Below, piece by piece: positions 23,901-35,900 of a DNA stretch of 64,000 nt. The translations under genes and the position numbers were made by a program. Positions within the stretch are counted from its first letter, which is position 1. Each line of letters begins with the position of its first letter. Origin of the DNA: Asterella californica (Eukaryota; Streptophyta; Marchantiopsida; Marchantiales; Aytoniaceae); assembly GCA_036924285.1 (NCBI GenBank), contig JAYKYS010000082.1:1-64000 (forward strand). Reading direction: 5' to 3'. The notes beneath the pieces were generated by a model, which was not told the origin of the DNA, searched no databases, and worked only from the letters and a program-made list of their open reading frames with translations.

Positions 23901-26900
23901 CCGGGGGGTGGCTGCTTCATCTGGGGACCCATCAGGTAGGGTAGGAGTGATGGCCCCTGACCGTGCACCTGACTCAGCGCAAGGTGGTAAATACGGTGTG
24001 TAAGGGGATCGATGCGCCTATACTTAGCACGGTCTGCCAGAACTGGTTCAGGCGCCTCCAGTATAATGACCTGGTCTGGCACATAACCAGCAGCTTGCAG
24101 CGCTTCTGCCTGCAAATGCACAAAACACTTGTCTGGGAAGGAGACACGGACACATGTGCAGCACACAGCAAACCTGATAGTGCATCTAACCCCCTTTTCC
24201 CCACCCTGCACTATCATACCATCCCCCCCTACTCACCACTGGAGCTCACTTGCTCCTCCCCTCCCCCTCCCCCTTACTGCCTTGCCATCCCTCCCAGCCC
24301 CACTTTCTGTCTTTACGTCCCTTGCTGAGGATACATTGCTCTGGAAAGAGAACACAGGGGCTGCAGTCACCCTAGCTGTGGGCTGCAAAGCATTAGCATC
24401 AGAACTTGATGTTATCATTTTTAATGTTGTACCTGTGTCAAGGTGTGGGGGAAGCCATCAAGCAGCCAGCCAGCCTGTATGCAGTCTTGCTGTTGCAGCC
24501 GCTGACTGACCACTTCCAGATATTTGCTGTCTGGAATCAAGCCTTCGCTCTGGAGGATCTCCTGCAGGAGGGCATCCCCAGCTGCTGCCCTGGCTTGAAG
24601 CAGGGGCCCTACCTGAATGAGGGGCATGCCCAGGCTGCCTGATAGAGCCTGGCAGTGACTGGTCTTGCCGCTCAAGGAGGACCCAGCACCATCACTCTGC
24701 ATGCAGTACATGTGTGGTCACACCCCCACTGTGGTGGTACCTGGTGTGCCATCGTGGTCGTATCTGGTGTTATTGTAGACCCATTCTGGATGCATCTGGT
24801 GTGGTCACTGCCCCATTGCGGTTGTATCTGGTGTGGCTATATATCTCAATGTGACTGAACCATGTGTCAGGAAGCCTCTATGTGCCTTGGGCATTTCTTC
24901 ACAGGAAATGGCACTGCCCGGGAGCACATATGGTCATGTCCCTTGTTTCAGCAGCCACTTCTGCAAAGTGTGCTTGCATTTATGTTGTGCCACTCTGAAC
25001 TGCACAATCATGGGCAGATGAAGAAGCCTGGTCTGTCTGGTCTGGTCTGGGCTGACAGGGTGTTGTGCAACTGCAGTGGCAATGCAGTGCAGTTTTGACT
25101 TCATGTGAAAAGTCGGCCAAGGGCCTCGTGTTGCACAATTTCCTGCATTTGACGTTTCATACCTGAGAAGGATGACCTGAGCAGGAACATTCACTGGCCT
25201 CTATATCTTGTGTCCTCCCCCCCCCTGCCCCCCCCCCCCCCCATACACCCACACCGTGCCGGCTTTGCGACTCTGCTCACTTCACGTTGGCATCACATCA
25301 GTGGAAGCACAGGTGCAGAACGCAACTCTCTGTAAAGGAGCATAGTCTGCAGTCAAATGCATGGGCGCTCTGCACCCCGTCATGTCTGAGCAGGCTGACC
25401 TGAAAGGCTTCTGCCCATACTGGCGGGAGGCCAGGTCCCAGGAGGGGCGGCCATAGCCCCATACCTGGGCCATAGGGAGGGCCTGGGGGTACTGCAGGCT
25501 GACCTGCTCCAGCAGGCGGTAGAAGGCTTGGCGCAGGGCAGGCCCGCCACTGCCCCCCACTGGCACACTGACGTCCACCAAGCCTTCTTGTTGCAGTGCT
25601 GCAACTTCTGCTTCAGCAGCCTGCCGCAATCAGATGGTCAAGTCAACACAAGAGATGTGCATAAATTACAAGTATGGGAAGAGACAGAGGCTACAGGTCG
25701 GTGTTGCAAATGTGCCTAGCAAGTGAACGATGGGTTCATGGTGGCTGTCTTGTTTGGTTGTGGCTGTCCTACCTGCTGCCATACATGCTTTGGTGCTGAA
25801 ACCTGGATGACACGGTCAGAGGGGGGCTGTAGTGGGAGCGTGAGGAGGGTGGCAGGGGGAAGAAGGGGCAGAGAAAATTTTGATGATCATGCTCGTCTTG
25901 GCACAGCTGGGCTCAGTTTTGGGTGGGGCCAGGGGAGGGGAGGACAAGATGCTCACTTGGGTTTCACTCAACAGCGGAAATGCTTGTAATGTGCTTAGAA
26001 ACAGACAGCCCTTGAGCCAATGGGCCGTTGCCTTTGACTCAATACCCTTTAAGCCAAAGGGCACAAAGATCACACAGCAGTGATTTTGGCTGCTGTGCAG
26101 ATGACGATCATGGAGGCAGGCTGCGTCTTCAGGTCACATGCATTGTGACCGTATACTACACGCCACTGTCTGTATTACACGCCACACTCCATATTATACA
26201 TTGTAATCTGCACTGCACCTCAAGTCTGAATGAATTGCTGCACCTTGATGTCGTGTGCATCCTACATCGCAATCTGCGTCACATATTCATGTCCATGTTA
26301 CCTGCAGCAGCAGGCGGGCTGCCTCTTCAGGCTCATATCCTGGCAAGGGCTTGTCAGCCAAGGCGGCTTGGATGTTGTCCAGCATGGTTTGGCTGGTGTG
26401 GGGGGCCAGACCCACATAGCATGCCTCAAAGCCTTGCTCCCTCAGGGCTTGCACATCTGCTGCGCGGTCCACATCCACCACACACACCTAGCCACACCAG
26501 CAGCCTCAGTGCTGTCCAGTGTGTTGTTTTTACTCTATGCAGTGTATGCACTATACTTGTACGTCTACGTTATGGTATGTGTAGTACTTGCGTATGCCAC
26601 TGGTGCCTGAGCCTGAGAGGGTCTGACCGTTGTGCGTCTTCAGCTGGGATCTGATCCTCCCGAGCAAATCTTGACTAGCAAACACATAGGTCGGAATGAA
26701 TGAATGAATGTATGGTGCAGAGGGATTGCCATCTGGCTCGCACACATACATCCCCGTTGGACATGGTTGCAAGCATCCCGGCAAGCTGCTGCAAACCAAA
26801 GCTGCTGCACAGGCATGCTGCATTGTGCAACAGCAAGGAAGGCTTGAGTGCAATGTGACAGACAGTAGCGGTTGACTGTGGCATGCCCCATGGCGACACT

Positions 26901-29900
26901 GGCTTGATATGTGACACACACAGGGGCATTGTCCAGGAAATGTGAGGCAGGCTGTTGACTCACCTTGTTCTGGCACTGAACAGCCTGCACAGCTGCTTTG
27001 GTGATGCCGTACATGTGACCACATGCGTGCTCTGACAGCAGCAAGTGGCCCTGCCTCTGCATGGCTTCTGCCTCCTCTGAACTTACTACCTGCCACAGGA
27101 AATGCCAGCACTCCGTCAGCTTTCAGTCTAGCAGCAAGACCGTCAGCTCCGTGAAGGAGTGCTATGTAGCTGCATCGGATCAGTGGTGGATTGAGCAATA
27201 GTGCTTCAGCCATGGGTTGCCACCGCTGCAGGTAAAGAAGGATGAGTGGGGGGTCATACAGGGGGGGGGGGGGGGGGGGAGGGGCAGGGCGGGAAGGGAA
27301 AGAGGGCAGGTTGGGGGGAGGGCGGATGAAGGGGTGGGGCAACAAGCTGCCCAAAATGTGGGGAGTGCCACAGCACAAACCACGTAACCCTGTGAAGCAT
27401 TGTATCTCATGCATTCTTGCTGTACATATCAGCAGCAATGAGGTGGCAAAAGGTCTTGGGAGGCGAGTTGGCAGCAGCTACCATTAATGGGCGGTGCCTG
27501 GTATATGTATGTCTGTTGTATTGCTTCTTAAAGGCATGTCATGTGCATTGGTCTTTACTCCTCTGCACCAAGAACACAGCTTTTCCGTACATGCACAGTT
27601 TGCACATTTGTTCATCTGATGTAGCTGCTGGCCTCAAACAACATGCACCAAGCCAAATGAAACTGCTGTTGACCTTGAAAATGGGGCTGGCTTCAGCGGT
27701 GTCGCCCCTGGCTTTGGTTGTGACCATCTCAGGCAGTGCAAGCTTGTCCCCATGCTCCCTAAGGAGCCAACGCAGCAATTCCCCTTTACGGCAAGCTGCA
27801 CCAAAGGGCCCTGCTAGCACCAGGGGCTTGCTTGCTGGGGCCACAATGGTAGGGCTGTGCCCTGCAATGGCCTGCTTCAAGGCGATGTACATGGCGTCGA
27901 TGGCTCCCTCCGATACTGTTGCTGCAAAGCATGCTGATGCATCCTGTATACACATTGCAGCTTGTCAGCAGCAGACTTGCATTTGATAGTGCCAGGGTGT
28001 GACACGTTTGTGTCAGCAAGGTTGGCATTTCATGCTGCAGTGGCCCCTGAGCTCTTCAGGAGCTTGACCTGTCATCTATCATTACTAGTGTTGCTTTGAG
28101 AAACGTGTGCTATTTGAGATCAGGTCCTAGCAAAAGCACATGCAGCACACAGGGCTGAATACTGCCTTGGAGCTCATTGCCAATTCTTATGGCCACAACT
28201 CAACTCACACTGTCTGCTGCACAAAACCAGCATGCCTGGGACTGCATGGGGAGACAGCTAACCGCTCACAGGTGCATGTGTTCCCTTGCAGCATTGTGTG
28301 TTGTTGGCGAGTTGCATCAACAGCCGTGAATACTATTGCATGCAACATGCGCAACATGTGCTCTGCTGTAACTTGTCTGTCTGGAAAACCCAACCAGGCC
28401 CCCCTCCTGCAGCAGCCCTACTTTTCTTACAGTGGCATAGCGTAGTGTCCTTGCCGGCAACGCAGAACACCACTGATTGCAGTTGTGCGTACTCCTGAAT
28501 TTGATTAGTGAATGTATGAAATGACGTATGATGAACAGTGATGTGGGACACCACTGGGCACAATGACTGGCATGCTGTCACAGAATTGCTGAGCTGTGAG
28601 TGCTGCAGCTGTGACCAATTGAGCTGGTCGCCATCTCTCACCTTGGCCTTTTCAGCTTCAGCAGTCGCTGCCTGGATGGCCTGTTGCACCTGGGGCTCTT
28701 TGATGCCGGGAGGAAGCCCTGCCCTGACAGCCTGAGCTAGCCCTGCCCCTGGGGCTAGGTACACCTTCAGGGCCTTTGGCACTGCAGCTGCCAGGGTCCT
28801 TGTCACATCCAGAGACAAGATGCACATTTTGCCCTCATTGGCTACCTGTACACACACACACAGCCACGCTCTGTCGTTCTCAGGCTGGAAGAGACAGGTC
28901 TTCACAGTGTCATATTATCTTTTCCTTCCTTTCTGTTGTTCTGCAGTGCAGTGTAATGTGCAAGCGTATGCCAATGCTAGCACTCTTGCCTGCATCGAGG
29001 TGCTTGTGGCTGCAGTCGCTGCAGACCGGCATGCACAACAACATCAAAAGTGCACCTCACAGCACTGTGCCTGAGTGACTGACATACTTTGACCAGTGTG
29101 CAGTGATAGCAAGCAATCAATCTGTTGCTCATGCTTGACAGGATCCAAGCCTACATGCAAATGACACATACTCCTCTATTTTGGTCTGTGTCTGTCATTA
29201 CGCCGCTTTTGTATCTAAATCTGTGTTTCAGTCATATGCGTCATACTGTATCCGTTTCTGCATCTGTCTCTGCCGTGTACATTCTACTGCAGCCAGATCT
29301 ACATCTGTGTTTCTGCCATGCGCAATACACTGTATCTGCATCTGATCCTGTGTCTGTCCAATCACATGCTACACTCTGGATCAGCACTTGTATCTGTTGC
29401 TGCCATGCCCCTCACGTTCCACCCCCCCCCCTCCCCCATGAGGACTGCCTTAACCCAACCCCCCCTCCATGCTACCAAGTCATCACATGGCGCTTGTCAA
29501 GGAGTCAAGCATGCACACCCATCCACTGTGAGCAAGAAGGCGCATGAAGGTCCAGTCACGTGCAGCACGCTGGATCAGCAACAGCATCTGAGTCTGTTGG
29601 TGCCAATGCACACTCTCTTCAAAGTCTTCTCCAGGAAGCGTTGCCGTTACATTGTGAGCAGGGACGGCACATGCAGTTGCAGACCTGGTGAAGGCTGGTG
29701 GCAGCCGTGCCTGTGAGGGAGCCCCCCGGGCCCTCGCTCCACTCCACCAGCTGACCCTCATCTGCCATCTTCTGCATCACCTCCTTCTTCACAAAGAAGA
29801 AGTGCACGCCCTCCACCTCGCCCTTTTCAGGCTTCTTGCTGGTGTGCCTGGCACCATCGCATCACAGTGTGAAACCTTTGTGATGAGTGCCAAAGCACAA

Positions 29901-32900
29901 GTTGCAGATGAGGCTCATGCAACGCTGGCAGCTTGAGCTGAAGTGTGGGCTCAGACCCTGCCAGACACCCTCTCTTCTGCTGGCTGACTGTTATACAGTC
30001 ATGCATTGGCACAGAGTATGGTCCTGGACCAAGTGCAGCAACTCTGGCAGTCAGGCCAGCAGCCCAACGCATGAATCAGGATGAATGAGCATCACCTGAC
30101 TGCACATCCAAATTTGCTGGGATAGTCTTGCACGAGCCGGGGCGGTGAGTGTGTATCTCTTGAGCTGCCTGTGACACTGCACAGGACCAACGGAGGCTGC
30201 AGTTGGGGTTCACCCCTGGGGCTGCTACCATCTGCCCTCTCACTGCTGCTCATCAGGTCTGGCCGGTACCTACAGCATAACCATGTTCATTCCGCCCAGA
30301 GGGGCAGCAGGAAGAGCAGGGAGGAGGGCAACAAAGGGGTGGGGAGCCGGAAGACAGGGAGGATAAACAAGAAGCGGGTGAGCCAAAGGATTGGAGGCAA
30401 GCACAGAGCAGGAGAAGGAAGAGACATGACAGGTTGTTACATATATAAAGGCTGTCCTTGATGCTGCGACAGGCAACTGCTGGTACAAAGGGAACAGGTA
30501 ATCAAGCACGTGAAGGTACACAAAAAACATTATAGCTTGCAAAGAAGGAAAGTTAGTACTTGTGAACATGCTTGTGAACAGTGAAAGGCATGCTTGCTGA
30601 GCAGGCAACAGACGTGGCACAGCAAGCTTGAGGCCGTGCCCTGCAGCCATGAATTGCACTCAGCTGTGATGTTGACAGGACAGCCAGGACGATATGTCAA
30701 GTAGAAGAAGAGCATGCAGCACCTGGTCAGCAATTCTGTCAGCTCTGTGCATGCCTGATCCACGCTGCTTAGCACCTGCACAGCATTACAGGGTAGAGCA
30801 AGAGCATAGGGGCCAAGGATAGAGCCAGAGTGTATTATGTGTTGGGCTCAAGGAGAGATGCACGCTCCTGACTGGTAGATGTGTAGATGAACGAGTATCT
30901 GATTGCATGACTGTCAATGCTCAAATCCCGCCCTCTTCTTCTCCAAGCACATTAGATTGTTCCCAAAGAAAAGCGATTACCAGCTTGTGATCAAAGGTGT
31001 CGCTGCTTTGTGCGAAGTCCCAGTCTGCCTGTGCAGCTGCAACCTGAGCATCAATGAGTCCTTGTGGCCCTCTTCAGCTGCTGCTTTACTTCAGCCTCAA
31101 AAGCCTGCATGAGGTAGCAGGCAACTCGCAATCGGGACACCAGTAAGAAACTCAAATTCCTAACTATGGCAGTACACAAGCTTCAACACACTGACAGCAT
31201 GGGAAATGCCTTGAGAGCAATACACGCAAGACTGTTGATACTCATGGCGCCAAAAACCCTGGCATTTGCAAAGGGTAAAGCCTTCAGCAGTTGATGCAGC
31301 GCCCGGGACAGGTGGCACATTATGTGAATAATATCATTTCATACGCCTGCTGACTGAGGCCAGAAAGGCGCTTACACTAGCAGCACTTTGGCAGCCACTG
31401 CTGGTTCCCAAACCACTTGTTTGATCCTGCTGACATGCATGTCACCACGAACCCGCAGCAGCGGCCTTCCAGTGGTCCAGTGATGAAGGATGCGCACTCA
31501 ACTCTTCTGGCAGGTAGCAACCGATGTCGCTCGCCAGGAGATGCTGTGCTTAGGCAAACGCTATACCTCGGGGCTTGCAGGCGTCAGGAATATGCACCAG
31601 CAGTCCAAGCCCCTAGTCCTGGCTGCCTGGGCCCCTCCCACATCAGTCAGCAGCAGAGGGATCTTGCCCTGTGCTACAGCTGCGTCCACACTGCCCTTGG
31701 TCACACCTTGCCGCTGTTGGGCCAGGGCGTTGGTCAGGGGGTCGCTGTGCTGCTCCACCAGCTCACCACTTTGCTGGAGCCTCTGCATGGTAAGAGCACA
31801 GGGACGTTGGACATGACCAACCTTTTGCATGGTAAGAGTGCAAAGGGGGTTGACCTTCGCCAACTTGAAGCTTTTGCATGGTAAGAGTACAAAGGGGGTT
31901 GAACGTGACCAAGCTTTGGCATGTTAAGAGTATAAAGGGGTCAAACATGGCAGGGCTTGGCTGGTGTAGCTGCGGTGGCAGCTGTGCATAGCGACGTGGT
32001 GGTGGGTTTCATTTCACTGAGGCAGAAGCTGTAGATTGCTGCTTGTAGTTGTTGAGTCAGCAATGGATGCTAGGGCACAGCTGCTGCGGAAGCTGCACTT
32101 GCGTACATGGGCTGTAAGTTCAGTCATAATATGTCATATTGTGACATGATGATCATGTCTGGAGAGCAGGGGATGATGGCTGTTTGATGCTGATGGGCTG
32201 GCCACTGTAAGCATCAGATGCACATGCAAAGCCGCCACTCTCACTTGAAACTCAGCAGCAGTGATGATGACATTGCCGCCAGCCTGAGGGTCCGCGTAAG
32301 CTTCACTTGGGGCAGCTTGGCCATAGGCAGGCGTGCTGTGTATGCACACCAGCTGGAAAGCCTTGGGGAACTCCTGCACCAGCTGCTGGGCCAGCTGCGC
32401 CTTGCTGACAGTGGATGGGCCTGGATCAGTCAACATGCACACCATGTCAGCACCTCATGAGGTACGCCCTGCCACTGTGACATGCAAACCAATATGGGCA
32501 TGACTGTGTGGCCCGGGGGGGGGGGGGGGGGGGGAGAGGGGGCAATGCTGGGCCAGCTGATGGGCTGCTGACAGTAAGGCCCTGGAGTTGTTGACGTTTA
32601 CACTGGATAACTGTCAGCAGCTAAGCAAGAACACTCTCCCACTTTGTTTCAGGGCCACAAGCCTTGTCCATTCTGTGTTGCATGCATCATTTGCAGTGTG
32701 ATATGCAAACAAGCATGGACAAGGTGATGCGGCCCTGAAACAATGGCAGGAATCTTGGTGCAGTGTGCGTGCCATGGCAACGCAATTGCTCAGACTGACC
32801 TCTTTTGAGCAGCATGGTTTTGATGTAAGAGTGCCACAGCCGCAGAAGCATGCCAGGAGCCTTTGATTGCCAGCACTAAGCACCTAGCAGACCCTCAGGA

Positions 32901-35900
32901 TAATTGCATGTTGTGAACGAAGCAGCCCATGTCTGTCACAGACTGGCATGCAAGCAGGCCCCGCTCACCAGCAATGAGTACCGGCTTGAGGATGGGCTGT
33001 TCCACAGAGGTGCCAGCTATGAGATCAGCATAGTCCAGCACATCAGCGGGAAGCCCTTGCAGCTTGTGCCTGACTGCTGGGCTCAAGGTGGCCACAGCAC
33101 GTTGCAGACCGCCATAGGCAGCCTGAAGAGAGTCGTTCTGGACAGTGACATCAAAAAGTCCAGGTGCGGCTGCACTGGAGACCTGCTGTTGCGCCCAAAC
33201 CAGCCGCTTCTGCAGCGTGGCTTCCGACTCGCTCATTCTACACACACAGGCCGAGACTGAAGCCTGCTGCAGATTCAACCTCACTGCTGTTTCGACGTGA
33301 TTTCAGGTGAACAGCAGGAGAGGAGAGGAGCTTACTAGATGACACCAGCTTGTGATGTAAACAGATCTGAAGTTGTTAGAGGTACTTGAATGCAGCATCA
33401 ATCACGCAATGCATGATGTCAGGACAGCAGGCCAGGGCGCGAAGCATGAACCATGACAGGAGCATGTCAGCTCTGAAGCATGACAGGAGCATGTTGCATG
33501 AGGGACAATTGTGAATGCACAGCGCCACTCCCTATATGCACATATGCAGCTTGCCTGAGGCTCTGTTGCTGTGCCCAGGCTTCCATTGATGCAGGTGCGA
33601 TGTACACATACACAGCGGACACAAGGCTGTTGGCCTTCAGTGACAGCACACCCTGCATGTCGACCCTGACGATGCTCACACGCCCTGCAGCAGCATCAGC
33701 GGAGCGTCTTGGGGTGTGAATGCAGCACAAGTTGCATGCAGCTTTGGCACAGCAACCTGCTCTGGTGCATACAGGCTTTAATTAGCAGTGTATGCACTGC
33801 CATGTGAAGCAGGCAGACTGTATATGCATGTGCCAATGCATGTGGCATCTTGACCCAGCTCAGAATTTTACTTTATTAGGCCTTTAGAGTGTTTTTCCAG
33901 ACGTGGGAAATGAGAGAATTCCCCTGCCTGCTATGGTATGTGCTTCAATGACCTGACCAAGCAAATGTGCAACCAGACTGGCATCATCACCAAATGGAAG
34001 GGCCTTCCCCTGAGGATCCAATCTTTGGCTGTTTGTGCGGCAAGCGCAATGCAAATCTCAGAGAAGGGTCAACAGAGGTTGTCAGACTGCATATGCGCCA
34101 TGCAGTTGTGTGTTTTGAGTTCAGAGAAGTTCTGACGCAGCAGATGTACCACCAACCTCTGAGAAGACTTGACATAAACATCGTAAGCATCATCGGACCT
34201 TCAGTATGAACATGAAAGGCGGGGGTCACCTGTGGCTGCCATGCTGCTGATAGCACTGAAAGCAATGCCAAACATGCCAGAGCCGTGACACCCTTCAACT
34301 GTGTTAGCCTCAAGAAACTTGCCAGCCTCCTGGTCTGCTTGCATATTATCTGGCATGACAAAATTATATGTCCTCGCCTTGTACCTCATCCTCCTGCAGC
34401 AATGCAGCCATTTGCCTTGTGTCAGGAAGTGTAGCTCTTAAGTGTAAGAGCTACACGGCAGCCAGGTGCAGAAAGCAAGGAAAGCATGCGCAGAAAAACC
34501 CACAACCGCACGTGTATCATGTCATAGTTCAACTTGTCTCATGAAGATTGATGCAGCAAGACCAAAAAGAAACAGTGAATATATGTCAGCTGGCTGACCT
34601 GAGGCCACTGCATAGCAATGATAGCCACCGCCTTCACCCAAGCACACTCAATAACAGCACAACTTGATTCTGCCATTCCCTAGTGCCAGGACAAAACAGT
34701 CCAAGGTAGGGGACGGCTCACCAAGGGTGTGCGGCTGCTGTGCGTGACAATCCTGCCTATGCTACTGGAATGCTGTGCAGTAAGCTGCTGCATGAGACTC
34801 TTTACAGGCAGGCCTGATGGGCTGCACAGCACCAGGAAACTGGGCCGCTTGAGCTTGTCCCGGGCTTGACCTTTGAGATGCGCCATCGTCATTGCAGGCC
34901 CTGCTACACCTGGACCCCCTTGCTCACATGACTCGCGCAATCTGTCATACAGTGCAGGAACCCTGCAGCAACCAGGTGGCTTTTCTCATGTTCTCTGACA
35001 TTCAGTTACATTTATCACTTTTTTCTGTGAGTATAAACACAGCATTGTTATCATCGTTGTTATTTGTAGAGGTGATGATAATTAGCTGCTCCGGTCTTGG
35101 CTACGTTTGTGGAGCCGCACTTGATTGTCTTCTGGCAGCATTGCACAACAGCATGGGGCTGCTTGCATCAAGGACTGCATGCACTGCATGCCAGAAATGC
35201 TGGACCTATCAGACATGTAGAAAAGCTGGCAAGTTGATAACAGAGGAGCATCATGTAGCATTAAGACGACACTCGCCACAACAGATTCCACCAAGTTCTG
35301 CCGACTTGAGTGACAAGGCACAACTCAGCAAAGCAATCTTGCTGTGCCTGAAAGCGGTACGACGCTGTGAAGGGTGTGAATTGTAAGTAGAAGATTTGTA
35401 CCGCAATACTGGGGCCATGCAAGGGGTCTGTGAGATTTTCCTGCGGCCAGCCTGTAAGCCACTGGAAAGCTGCCACTTGATGCCACAAGGACATGTCCAG
35501 AACCTGCAGTGAGCCAGCAAAGCTGTCAAGAGATGCAGGGCTGGAAGCAAGCTGGGCTACTGGGGATGAGCTTGGCCTGTCTCACATCACTTTCTATTGA
35601 TCCAGCTGTGGTCAAATGCAGGTATCAAAATGCGAAGCACATCTGCAGCAAGTGCAAATTACATGCCCAGTGAACATGGTCGTGTCAGCATCACTTTGCA
35701 TCTTTGCTGTACAAGAATGGCAAACTGCTCATGCAATAGCAGGACTGACCTCAGCAGCCTACAATACTGTTTTCACCTGATACACGGCCATAAGTTTGAT
35801 GACAGCTTTGCTTAAAATGAGAGGCCACAGCTGTGTTGGCATGCTGCCAATGAGCAACGGTGCCCCAAACGCATTCAGAGGTATGCGGTCATCAACCGTG

